Shown in pieces: positions 38,315 through 59,967 of a DNA stretch of 64,000 nucleotides. Position 1 is the first letter of the stretch; each line of letters starts with the position of its first letter. Below the pieces are notes generated by a model, which saw nothing but the letters and a program-made list of their open reading frames with translations, was not told the DNA's origin and made no database searches. Source of the stretch: Glossina fuscipes. Its lineage: Eukaryota; Arthropoda; Insecta; Diptera; Glossinidae. The stretch spans positions 585,299 to 649,298 of the forward strand of contig NW_023998471.1 in assembly GCF_014805625.2 (NCBI RefSeq), written 5' to 3'. Position numbers and translations under genes: made by a program.

Positions 38315-38725
38315 TCAATATAATCCACCTACAGATAGTGTTCCTTCGGACAATAAGGTTACTGAGGCCGTCGCAGAGTTGATATCAAAAAGAGGCGGCA
38401 AACTAGGAAAAACGTTCGTTTTATTAGTTTGTTTTGTTGCGCTATCTTCAAATGGTGAATATATCGCGATATCGATTTCGTTTTGGTTATTAACGCATGA
38501 CTGCGAGTCATGAAATTACTAGGACTGGGCTTTTTACGTTTTGCAAATGATGAGGTAGAGGGTCCCATGTCCTCATCCCAAGTAAAAGTAAAGTTTTCCA
38601 ATACATTTTCAAAGTTTTTTTAATCTCTTCAAACACACATGAAAACATTTACAAACGTCTGCAAATTCTTTTTTTAAATTATCAATTTGACTATCTTTGC
38701 TCCATTGGTTTGACTGAGAACTCAT
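38315..38725 (-). pseudogene. Coding-like block broken by frameshifts, family unknown
   Basis: Starts at ATG 38725 (M-S-S-Q-S-N-Q-W-S-K) and runs to a stop at 38609. A +1 shift at an A-run continues it as N-F-E-N-V-L-E-N-F-T-F-T-W-D-E-D-M-G-P. A second shift near 38515 continues it as N-Q-N-E-I-D-I...F-P-S-L-P-P-L-F-D-I, ending G-G-L-Y and TGA at 38315-38317. The joined reading looks like one hydrophilic protein, but I do not recognise it. It sits 25 bp ahead of the RPA70-like start on the same strand, so it may be an older upstream part of that copy or a separate gene. Sequencing indels are an alternative to decay. Confidence 0.35.
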
Positions 38726-39162
38726 ATTGTCAAAAAGGGAAAAATACGGGTAATCTGTTAAATAAGAGTAACGGCTCTTATATACTGAACAACACTGAAC
38801 AATAATGAGTGTGAAATTACACTTACAATTCTTTTTAATTCTATGCAAAAGTATTAGTCATCTGAGCACATGAAAGTATTTCAGCTTTTATGTTATCAGC
38901 TATCGTCGTGACGTTCTCCAACACAACGTGATTGCAATAATGAATATGAAAGCTAAGAAAAGTCTAGAAAACTGAATTTTGTAAGAAATTGAGGAGAAGC
39001 CAAAGCGTCCATTGTGCACTCTCATGCCAGAAAGTCCGCAATCTTATGTTCTTTGCTTTAGTTCTGTTGATTGATTGTCCTTCGGACTAATGATACTAGC
39101 AGTCAAAGCACGAAATGTCGGTGCACAAGCTCTCTTCCAAGTCACTCGCATGATTCGTTATA

Positions 39163-39540
39163 TTCTACACCACGTGTGGTACAGGAAACATTAAGTTAAG
39201 CAGTTGGGCTTAAGATAGACCCAACTTTTATTATACCGATCGATTTAAAATCCTAACCCGAATTGATCTAAGCCTGTCTCTCCGTCCACGTAAATGTGTT
39301 CAAGGTACAAGTCACAAGTGTTGAGGTATTTTCATGAAATTTGGAATACTTATGCGTTTTAAACCACGGACGGGCGCACATAAAATTTCAATTTTCAAAA
39401 TTTGTCGAAAAAAGTGGTTAAGCAATAGTATTTCGGCATTCCAAATTGGTGTGAAAACTTTGGACCGGCCGGAGCCATTTTTTCAATCTCCTCAAAATCC
39501 GTTCACAGCAACCGGCCTATTTTTTTGATCGCAACTGCTT
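39163..39540 (+). repeat. Dispersed repeat, ~400-bp family, near-full copy
   Basis: Starts CTACACCACGTGTGGTACAG, continues GACCCAACTTTTATTATACC and GATCGATTTAAAATCC. After the CTGTCTCTCCGTCC tract come TTTCATGAAATTTGGAATAC, AAACCACGGACGGGCG, and the right-hand block TAGTATTTCGGCATTCCAAA...AAAACTTTGGACC. The last block also occurs at 61970-62010. Confidence 0.8.
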
Positions 39541-41324
39541 TGATGAAAATTGTTACTGTTTGCACGTATTTATTTGTTATCGTAGTCCGTAATCTGAATT
39601 CGTTAGGAAAGCATCAAAAATTTTGCAAAAGTTCAATCTTATTTAGAATCGACAAACAGATGATAATAGTACAGGCATTGGACTGAATGTAAAATTTTAG
39701 AGAAGAAGTGAAACGTTCGTATAATGAAATGATAAGAGAGGAAATGTTTCAAATGATCGCATTCGAGGACAAAAAAAAAAAGAACGGTTTCTTCCTTCTT
39801 CTTCTTATGAATCGAAATGCGATTTTCTTGGATAAATTTCTTCAGTAAATTTGCTACTCTCTGTATAAAACTTGCCGAAAATTATGAAAATTGAAGTAGC
39901 AGGAAGGTTCGCCAGGAAGGTAGTGATCACTTTCGAATAATTTACTTAGAGTTAACAGGTTTTCAGCATAACTTTCGTTAGTTGCGTTTTAAAAGAGATT
40001 GCTCAGTGGGCGGTTCTTATAGGGCCTTATTAGTCACTTCAACGCACACACACAAATGTGATTTTTCGAAATCTACATGAGTTTATCGATTCCTTTCGTA
40101 GTTGATTTTAACGCGTTGATTTAATGCTTTTCTTCTCCCAAAATATTGAAATATGTTGAGGCTCTTAATCTAATAATTTCTTGAAAAGTAATTTTTTTAT
40201 CGAACTTTCTATTTAATTAACATAAAGCACATATAACGTATATTTTAGAAGCACATTTGCCGCGCCACTTAAGAGCTATGAAATAATATTATTACCCAAC
40301 CAATCAAAGAGATTTTATAAAATAAGTAACAAACAATGCTGAGTACAAAAGAAATCTTCGTCATCGTTATCTTTAGATGGAAAAAAAATTTATAACTACC
40401 AATCAGACGGATGGACAGAAATGGTTATATCAATCTGAAAATTGCTTCTGAATCCGCGCAAACTTAATGTATCCTCGCCGCAAACCATGTAGAGTATAGA
40501 GTAGTAGCGGACAGACAAGTTCACAAACGGTTCACTTTACTTTCAATAAAAAATTTGTCAATTTAATATTAATACCGATATTTTACAGATAGCTTATCAA
40601 TAAAGAATTTATTACATTTCTTAACTGTATGTCACTCAACTCCGAAACAAATTTTTAATTAAGTTAAAAATTTTAAATTTCTTTAACTCATTCATGACTT
40701 AATAAAGTGAGACACACTTTAAAAATATTTGAAGGAGTTCTGATCGATTTTTCTCATTAGTTCCGGTTATTGAGCTAGCATTAAAAGACAACATTTGAAA
40801 TTGGGAAATAAACCACCTACGATATTAGCCTTTGCTTCATTCAATCGCTATTTCTTGTTTCACTCATTTAAGCATATTCGCCTGTTCATGTGCCTAACAA
40901 TGTGTATGACGGCATTGGGTCCGAATTTGACACAATCGTTGAAAGTTCTTGCCAACAGGCCAATATTAAACACTAGAGAAAACGTGACAATTTGGTCAAA
41001 GAGCACGCCCACAGTACCACATAAACGGAAAAGAAAAAAGAATTCGAATTTTTGCTTATTTTTCAAATGAGATAACGAGAACAATTTTCAGGTATATTCT
41101 CCATAGTACGCGTAACAAAATGAAACAAAAAGAACAAACAGTCACCTCCCAGCAATACTGCAATGTATCGAAATTTCGTGACTTTTTTCTGCTCTCTTTC
41201 TTTATGAGAAATGTGGCAGGTGCAAAACATTCGGCCAGAGGTGAGCACAATATTCTTACTTGCATGAAGTGCGTCCTTTAATTTAGAATTCGTTTCGTTC
41301 ATTCCTTCTTTTTTTTTGGAAAGT
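39541..41324. other. Intergenic, no gene seen
   Basis: AT-rich. Short ORFs at 40795-41084 are open on both strands without recognisable motifs. A degraded family piece (GACGGATGGACAGAA) is at about 40408. Confidence 0.45.
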
Positions 41325-41575
41325 TGTGCGGTTGTAACACCCAAAAGGACTTAAGATGTATCTACCCTTTATTATATCGACCAAGTCGATCCAAAGATGC
41401 CTGTCCGTCTGTACGTCTTATATTCGTGTGTTTAAAGTATAGATTGCAATTTTTCAGATATATTGATCAAATTTACCACAAGGTTGGGGTTTGGTCCAAG
41501 GACGCGCCCTATTGCATCAGTTCCTCGATCACTTCTCATAAAACGTCATGTTTTGGAAAGTCATTACATGATTAT
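41325..41575 (+). repeat. Dispersed repeat, ~400-bp family
   Basis: Starts TGTGCGGTTGTAACACCCAA, then CTACCCTTTATTATATCGAC, a CTGTCCGTCTGTACGTC tract, AGATATATTGATCAAATTTA, and GGAAAGTCATTACATGAT, the last shared with 61914-61935. Confidence 0.75.
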
Positions 41576-42174
41576 ACTTTATTTATTTTTTTATTGTTGC
41601 ATTGACACTTATGTATGACACACTTTAATTAGTTATGTAGTGTTGTTTTATATTAAAATTAATAACAATATTAATGATTAATACAATTATGTAGTGTTGT
41701 AATGGCGGGCTATGGCCCAATATAATGCTTTTACTTGTTCACCACTGTAAATACATATCTGTGGTCAAGGTCAATGTTTTCATTCTTGATTAACCTAATA
41801 ACTCTAATGTTCGTGTAATAATTAAACATATTCGTGTTTTGATTTAATTTTAAAGCATATGATTTTAATCATTAAATATTTCACCCTATTCATGTACACA
41901 TTTACAACATACACAAACGGTCTCACATAGACATTTTAAATAAAAAATTCACGTCATTAGATTATGAACGTACTTTACTGCAGTCTACCCATAGATTAGT
42001 TTCTTTCGACATGCGAGAGTCCATTCAAGCAGCCAAGAACCAGATTAGATGACTTTGGAAAAATCCGCAAAACCGGGGCGACTAACGTCCGCACTTAGTT
42101 TATGTGTTTTTTTTTCCCAAAAATTTGAGGAAAAGAAACTGTTAATGCTTAACATTAACAATTCGCTCAAACCG

Positions 42175-43063
42175 TTAACCATCGATGTCATCTATGAGTT
42201 TGCTTTCTTCTCTGTCCTGTTGCCTACGTCTTCTCATGGCTTGCATAATTAGATTTTGTATAGAACCATACCTAATTCTACGGCGAGCTCTCACTTCACC
42301 CTCGGAATTATCATTGAAATAACCTTTATAACGTGAGGTACTATCGGAATTATCGGGATACTCGTCATTATCTGAATAATCTTCGACGTCGTCTTTCACA
42401 TTCCCTTCTTCGTCGTCCGGTTCTTTTAAGAACTCTGTATTCGGGATCGTGCGGCGTGATCGTCTCAAGTGCTTTTGAGATACATCAGTAAATACGATCT
42501 TCAGGGAAGTCTTTAAAATTCGATACGTTTTTGATTCGATGCCTTTAACAACTTTGCGATAAATTTTGCGAAAGTAATCCAATTTGTGGTTATCAACAAA
42601 GTCTGCCTCTCTCTCTTGTTTAGCTTTCCTTTCGATCATCTCTTCTTCGTTAACTAAGCCTTTCGTTTTTTCCGCCTTGATAAGCTTGGGATTCTCACGA
42701 ATGAAACGATATAATAGTTGTTTGGTTTTTTCCTGATCTCTTTGAGACTGCAATAGTTCAACTATAAATTAAAGGATAAAAGAAAAATGTTAGTTGCATA
42801 TGTACAAACATATATATATATATATATAAACAAATGCATAAACAAATAATAAGCTGCGAGCAATTGGCAGATTAAGCTAAGTGCAATTAGAAATATTTAC
42901 CTTTTTCATCGGTTAGATTTAACTTTCGTTTAAACATATTCCATTCGTTTGCATTGCGCATTTCAGTTTGAATTTCATCAATTCTATTAATCGGTCGCAT
43001 ATAAAAACCATAAGTAACGTTTATCGTTAAAGCAAGTAGAATAAAAACGCGAGATGTCATCAT
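42175..43063 (-). CDS. Secreted protein of unknown function, paralogue B
   Basis: Two exons: 43063-42901 (163 nt) and 42761-42175 (587 nt), joined in phase 1 across a 139-bp intron; 249 aa. A second ATG at 43060 could also start it. The signal peptide (M-M-T-S-R-V-F-I-L-L-A-L-T-I-N-V-T-Y-G) is followed by F-Y-M-R-P, then E-W-N-M-F-K-R-K-L-N-L-T-D-E-K, V-E-L-L-Q-S-Q, and L-L-Y-R-F-I-R-E-N-P-K-L-I, identical to A. Unlike A it has a basic region, a furin-like R-R-S-R-R site (about residue 157), a long Asp/Glu-rich stretch, and a C-terminal R-R-R-I-R-Y-G-S-I-Q-N-L-I-M-Q-A-M-R-R-R-R block. Dibasic sites flanking a short segment are compatible with a processed propeptide, which is my inference. The family is not recognised. 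Confidence 0.85.
42807..42829. repeat. (TA)n microsatellite in the intron of paralogue B
   Basis: A run of TA units within the 139-bp intron. Confidence 0.85.
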
Positions 43064-43123
43064 GTTTGCCTTTATTTTGCTTTCTGCGAGATTTTACCGA
43101 GAGCTCTCGAACTGCTTGTGTTT

Positions 43124-43129
43124 AACTGA
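43124..43129 (-). promoter_or_regulatory. Initiator of paralogue B
   Basis: TCAGTT on the minus strand, A(+1) at 43127, giving a 5' UTR of about 64 nt. A CAGTTCGA block follows at 43113-43106, as in A. Confidence 0.68.
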
Positions 43130-43153
43130 TAAACTCTTCGTTGACAACTATCA

Positions 43154-43161
43154 CTTTTATA
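43154..43161 (-). promoter_or_regulatory. TATA box of paralogue B
   Basis: TATAAAAG on the minus strand, with the initiator's A 34 bp downstream, the same spacing as in paralogue A. Confidence 0.78.
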
Positions 43162-45783
43162 CCTCAGTTTTGTCTTTGCTGTAATATTACACGGGCGCCA
43201 GCATTTTATTTCCTTCTTAAAGCATTCGTATTAATGGTTGTTTTTGTTTTATTAGTTTATTGATTTAGGCCAGACAGAAAACACTTACTTTTAGAAGCAG
43301 ACCGGATTAACGTTTACGTTATAGGGAAAGCACTCGAAATTTTGATTTTCCTAACGCAGGTATTCATTCTATACATAAATAGATACATTGTATATTATGC
43401 ATGTATGTAGGCGAAGAATTTTAAAAGTTAAAATAAATTGAAAATGCGTGACATGACTTCTGTGTGACGCGTTCTTAAACTCAACTATTTTCCCATTATC
43501 GTACTTTCTTGAATGATTTTTTGAATAATTAAACGAATTTTTATAATCTCCTCGCCCTAGCTAACAATAAATGCACTTACAAGCGTAATATAAGGCGCAT
43601 AAGGCGAAATGTAAGTCAATCAACGGTTAAGGCTCTGACGCCTTCAATTTTTCACAACATTATTATCTTCGATTTATTTTATATATTTAAAAAAGTAAAT
43701 ATAAGTTGACAATGTAATAAAATTGCTGAACGTCGATTAAAATTAAGAGAAAAAATGGGTTAATTGATTGGTTATGTCGCCGACAACCGTAGATGGACAC
43801 CGATTGCTCGATTGCACAATAAAAATGAAATTGATTTCGTTGGCTTCAAGTTTACCGCATTATCATTGCAGTGGCATTCGAAAGAGACGTTCGTGTATTG
43901 TTTACCGTTCAAAAAGTAAAGCAATAAATTGAAATGTTTCGTGGGTGTAGCGGGTAGAAAAATGTATAAACTAAAGTTTGGAAAAAAAACCCTTTTTATC
44001 GCGAATTCCCACAGTTAGGTTGGCAAACGGAATGCAATTTTATTCGTCGATTTGTTACGGGAGATAAGAAGCAACTCGTGTAAACGACGATAGATCGGGC
44101 TTTAGTTTCAGCCGATCATATCCACCGTTACAAAGTGTGAAAAGCTGTAGGTCTGCTGGAACCATGTAAAAAGTCAGAAAGAAGAGTTTATCAGCTGACA
44201 CGCCCGCAATCGTATTTAAGGATACATGCAGGCATAAAACTACACCCCACACTGGCTTTGTCTGATGCTTTCCTGTGCGAGCCCACGGTTAGCTATTACT
44301 TCCCGGAGATCGGCTGCAGTTAGTGCGCTGAGACCTTAGTGTGGTGAGACCTTATTGAATTTCCTCATTGATTTGCGGTACCTCTTCAAGACAACAAGCG
44401 CGTGCATGTGTATGTTTGTTTGCGTACTTACATGCATGTATTTTCGTAGGACACATACCTAAATATGTTTGTATACAATATAAGGCAAAATCGGTTCAAT
44501 GACGTCAAGAAGATGTATAAATAAGTACATATACCTGTACTTGGTCATAAATATGTGTGTATGTCTATTCGTTGATTCCAAGTCGACTTTGTTAAGTACG
44601 TGCATCTTTGTGACGTCTACTCGTGGAACAGAAGGGTGTAAATAAACACTTAACTTATGTTTGCAGATCGAGTTAGTCAGTATCTTATACTTTATATATA
44701 TATATACACGCTTGGGAACAGACAATTAGATAGTGATTGACGAGGACTCGACATGACGTGAATAGACTTAGTAAAGTTTTTTACATTTGCAAATATTACA
44801 GAATTGGATGAACTGCAGAGGCGTCGCAGAGGCGTCAATTGATCGATTGTCTATACCTAACATTGTAATTTGAATGAAAAAGTTTTCTGTTTTTTGAAGT
44901 TCAACAACTGTTCACTCTACCCTTCCATGTATAGCGAAAACTAATGCAGCTACAATTATGTCGATATCGCCGGCAACCTGATACGTTTGATATGTTTTCT
45001 GTTAAAAGAAGTGATGTACATAAACGAATATTGTCGGCTCTCAATGTAGGGAGTTAAGTAAGTCATTTCACTTTAACGTGATATTTTCCCCGATTTTATT
45101 GCGTGTACCTTAGTTTTTCCACAAGTTAATTTTACAAATTTGATAAAATAGAAATTTTCATAATTTCTTGTTTTCCTTTTCTTTTTTTTTTTTGTGCTCA
45201 ATAGCTTTTTGCCATATGGCATGCCTGTCTAACTGTGATCATCGTCGTCGTCGTCATCATCATCGTTCAGACCATCATGATATATTATGCGAAAGTGTAA
45301 ATGAATGCATGCGTGTGAAAGTGTATAAGCAACAAATTATTGAGTTCATTGTTTGCTTAATGAGTGTGAAATTGAACAATTTAATATTCGAGCTATTTTC
45401 GATATCAATCAATTAAAGCGAATGGAATCACTACAGTCGCTAAATTCTGTTCAATACCTTTAGCAAATTATGCGTTAAGTAAATAAATATGCTATCGAAT
45501 ATTTTATCTCGGTTTACCAAACCAATGCAATATGATTGCAATGATTTAAAGATAAATGGATTTAAGCAATCATCGTGTGCTCGTGTGCATGCAACTTCAG
45601 CGTTAACCCTTTTTCTGTTTTTTTTTTTCTTTTTTTTTTTTCCTTTTTTATTTGTTACATTGTATTTCCTTTTAGATACAATTGATTCATTTGTATTGAT
45701 GGATGCGAAAATCTCATATAAAATGCACATGTAAAGCATATACCGCACATTAATTTTTTAGACTACATTCATATCTATCTATC

Positions 45784-45816
<33 letters not shown>

Positions 45817-48686
45817 GTATAAAAATATATATGTTACGCGTTCAATGTATTTCACTAAAACTCATTTGAACAGCATAAGAGCAATGCTGTGTAGCGGCAA
45901 TAATATAACTACTTCTCATTATTTTTACAATATGTGCGTAAACCGACCATTATGCTTCAATTGATTGCATGTAATTATAACGCTGCATTGCATTCAAACA
46001 CTTTACACGGCACCTACTGCATTAAAATAATAATAATAAAAATATAAAAAAAAAAAATAAATAAATAAAATAAAAACTATTTGTCGAATATTGGATACGC
46101 ACTACTTCAAGTTTAAGTGTAATACGCAGAAAAAGTATTTTTCCGCAAATCGCTATACACATCATCTACAGCATCAAAACGCGTAACAATTATAGATTTT
46201 TTTAAATTTTTTTAATCCAGATTGCGTCAATTAACTAAGCGATGAACTTTTAAATATGCTGTAGCATATATATTTGTATTTAGTTTATGATCGATATGCA
46301 TATTTACGATGATATGTTTCTTTCAAGCATGATAGCCTCAGATCAAAACCTTTCTATCTCCCATTTTTAAGTTCGCAAAAAGACGAACAGTAGAGTACGG
46401 AATGTATGAAGAAACGAAGTGAGAGAGAGCCAAATACCTTATAGAGGCTCCAAAATCTATTGCACATTAAAGCATTTCTCTTTTTTAATTGAAAGTGCCC
46501 AAGCTCTACAGTCTAGCTTGATCGGTACGATTTACGAATCGCTCTTTTCAAAAATCTACCTAAATATTAGCGCCAGGCTGGGGAAATACGTTATAAAGAA
46601 AGTAATATTAAAATTCTCCATCCACAGGTTTTACCAATTTTCCAATAACTACATCTTGTGTTTAGGCAAGACGGTCTGGGCTCTTTTGTAAATGTGATTG
46701 GCGCAAGTTTCTTTTTTAAAATGTATAAGCACACTATTGTCATAGTGAGGAAGAACTATAGATAGGTGTGGAATAGGAGAGTACTGTTTGTGTACGGTCG
46801 GCATGGGTATAAGAACATCAAGAAGGGCAGAGAAAACCTCTGAAAGCACATTGTAAGTGTAGCGTACAACGTGTTTAAAGCAGGAAAACCCTCGATAGTG
46901 CGTTTTACGCTACGCGGACAGCTGCAGGGTATAGCAGTGAGGACAGTGCAAAAGCCAATTACTTCTATTAACTAAATCTGATCTAAAATTACATGTGCCT
47001 AATTCTTAATTTAATACTTAGGTTAATTTCTTCTTCTTAATCAGAAAGACTAATGGTATCTTAATCGACGATCTCTCTTATCTTATCGACGGTGATGGTT
47101 CTAAAAGGTTTAACATATAAATAAAGCACACTAGAGCAGCTAGTAACTGAGAGCACCGAGAAAGCCGACTAGTTTTATAAAAAAACTTTAGTTCAATTTA
47201 TTTATGCGTCTAAGCATAGGTTTCTATGTCCATCGCACGAACAGTCGGCATTGCAAGGTATTTGAAAATACCTGTGGCTTTATAAACTTCTTGAGGGGAC
47301 TTCTGATCGCTTTAAACGAAATAAGAAAAATGTTTTATTGTTCTTCCCAAATAGTTTCCCTTAAACGTAGCGCACATTTCGATTTGCTAATAATATGCAC
47401 TTTATAGAGAATAACTATTTATTTTACTAAAAACTAAGGATATTGAGTTTACCTGGGCGATGCGAAGCATTTAACAAATTAGTGCTCCGCCCCTTTTAGC
47501 TTTTGTTCAGTCCCTAAAACATGCCGACGCAAAGAAGACAACATTCCTTTATGATTCTACGAATTGAAAGCTTACCCTTGATATACTTCACTTTGATGCT
47601 AGCCATAGGCCAGAGAAGTGTACTTACATAAGCCAAAACTTATACTGTGTGCCTGTTCATTTAAAAAAAATCATTGAGCTAATATCAAAGCTAAAGAAAC
47701 AATCAACTATACCCACTGCCATACTCTATAAGACGTCGTTACTTGATAATTAACTTGCTTAGAAGTCCAATAGATAGCACAGATCTGTCGAAATCCTTTC
47801 TAAACTTGCTCTTTCAAATGCACTCGTTGATTTTCGACTATAAAAAATATAAGATAATCTCACGATATCCTGTAGGATTGCTTTATGCACTGCTTATCCC
47901 AATTGAACTACTTGATCCAGGAAGTGGGATAATTATTATACCCAGTTTACTTTGTCTAGCGAGACAAAGTAATCCAGCACACCCTATATACTAACTATTC
48001 TACTATAGGCTCAGGCTTCCATCCATGTCAACTCAACTCATTCTATTGTTATATAGATGTAATCATTGCGCATAGGCGCTTGCCTGCCTATGTTAAGTAG
48101 ATAACCAAAACTTTGTTCATATTGACGAAAAAGGCAAGATATAAATAACATAATTAATATTTCTCCTCGTTTGTACTTCTTAGGCTGCAGTCGGAGTAAC
48201 TTGGAATCTTTCATAAAAGTCTTCATACTATAGAGAGATGCTTAACTTCGTTTTGAAGCTATGTGCGAATGTAAAGCGAAACATTGCACTTATGAGGACA
48301 GTTTTAAAAAAACAAAACAAAGACAGCAGCTGCTAAGATATTGTGAGACGTCTAATGATCAAGCATATTAATTAGAGGTAAGTGTAGTAATCTCTTATGT
48401 AAATATATTGAAATGAAAAAAAATTTTACTGTCTGCCCAGTTAAGCTAGGCAGGAACGCGGGTATTACTTCATTTCATTTACTACTTTATAAATTATAAT
48501 CTCGTCTATGTAATGTTAATAGATTTTAAATATTTAAATAATTCCCACATCTTATTTCTCTAATATAAACACATTGCACGACTCTTTCCTTACGCGGCCT
48601 TTTGAATCCGGTTTTCTTTTTTCCTGGCAATTATGCTAGCTTCGAGAGCATGTTTTTCCTTTTTTTTTTTTTTTTGTATAAACTAA
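43162..48686. other. Intergenic, no gene recognised
   Basis: AT-rich, with a TA/TG microsatellite at about 45771-45830 and A-rich tracts near 46050. GC is a little higher at 44040-44350 and 46690-47190, and these parts look like worn repeats or LTR-type DNA. I could not match ends or coding motifs, so I do not name them. Confidence 0.4.
45771..45830. repeat. (TA)n/(CTAT)n microsatellite
   Basis: CTAT units leading into a long TA run interrupted by TG. Confidence 0.85.
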
Positions 48687-58593
<9,907 letters not shown>

Positions 58594-59704
58594 TTTTTAT
58601 TTATATATATATTTTTTTTGCCCCTTTTGTTCTTCAATTATTTGATTTAATAGTAAATATAAATTTAAAAAAGTTCATGTCTCCACTAGGTCGACGTACA
58701 ATTGTATACTGAAGTCTGCCACGATTGCATTTCTTATTTCAACTCTTCGCCACTCTTTTATTGCTAAAGCTGTAACCAGTTTTTCTTCTCTTGAACTTAC
58801 CTTTAACTGTTGTTTAGTTGTGTTATGTTGAAGTCAGTAATCAAAACAAAAGACGCAAAGCATGCATTGAAACCGGTTCCATAGTTTGCAAAGAAAAGTT
58901 CTTTCTTAGTGTATTCAACGAGCGTTTAACAAAACGAATGGTAAGCCAACCAAATAATTCGAAAGTTATGGCGCTACGGTGCATAAAAATTAAGCAAAGC
59001 TAACAATAATGTTCTCTGAAATTGTTGCAGCAACGTTTCGGGTGTAGCCAAGCCTTGGGCACGAGCAGTGATAATTAATCATTCATTCATCGTAAGATAC
59101 GTTAAAAGTGAATTGTGTTTGACTTTCGCATGAGTCTCTTCGTAGTGTTCGCATTTACGCAATATGTCGATCTTATAACGTATTTTTCGGTATATCAGAA
59201 ACAATTTATATATGAAATTCGTAAAAACTTACGATATCACAGATTGAAGATCTGTTTACCCTTTAAGCGACTAACTGCCCAGCGAAGGAATAACAGAATA
59301 CTTTTTTTCTTGGCTCATGGCACCATAATAAATCCAATTCGAAATAGAGACTTTTAACGGTAAACAGTACTTAATTAGTTTGCTCTTTTAATCTATAATA
59401 TATTGTTAGTCCTTCCTTTCTGTTCCATTCTTTTTCCGATCTTAGAACATATCTTGCGCTACATAGTGTGCTTACTGGTATAAGACGCAAAGTCTTTTTC
59501 ACTTTCGGACCAATCTCTTAATTGCCCCCACTAGCTTTCGTCCTCTCATTCGATATAAAGTCACCTTTGCCTGCCAATAATGCCATATATAACGTTTTGT
59601 TTATATTTCAACTTAATTTTTTTCGTACGATTTGACGGATTGTAATTGTATAGAGTGACAAGCACAAGAACTAAATACTCTACAATGGCCTACAGTTATT
59701 CCTT
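58594..59704. other. Upstream of twisted, no gene seen
   Basis: AT-rich DNA 5' of twisted with short unremarkable ORFs. No promoter motif stands out. Confidence 0.45.
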
Positions 59705-59940
59705 GAACGAGGGTTTAAAATAAGACCTTATATGAGAAGTGGTCGAAAAAGTGATCCGATCTGAAATATTTTTAATAGAGTTCGTGCTTGGAACTCGACA
59801 CGTCGGTGTACCAAATTTCATTAAAATACCTCGAAAATTGCGAACTGTAGATTGAACACAACAAGGAAGACTGACGGACAGACAAGCTTAGGTTGATGCA
59901 AAAAGTGATTTGAAATCGGTCGGTGTAATAAAAAAGTATG
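59705..59940 (-). repeat. Dispersed repeat, ~400-bp family
   Basis: Minus orientation: TATGAGAAGTGGTCGAAAAA, GTGATCCGATCTGAAATATT, GACACGTCGGTGTACCAAAT, TTCATTAAAATACC, ACTGACGGACAGACAAGC, ending 28 bp before the mariner. Confidence 0.78.
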
Positions 59941-59967
59941 TCTCTCTCACGTCTTTATAATAATATA

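Noticed and set aside
46960..47190. LTR-like segment ending in a polypurine and TTCAATTT-type sequence
   Set aside because: No second LTR, primer binding site or gag/pol reading found by eye.
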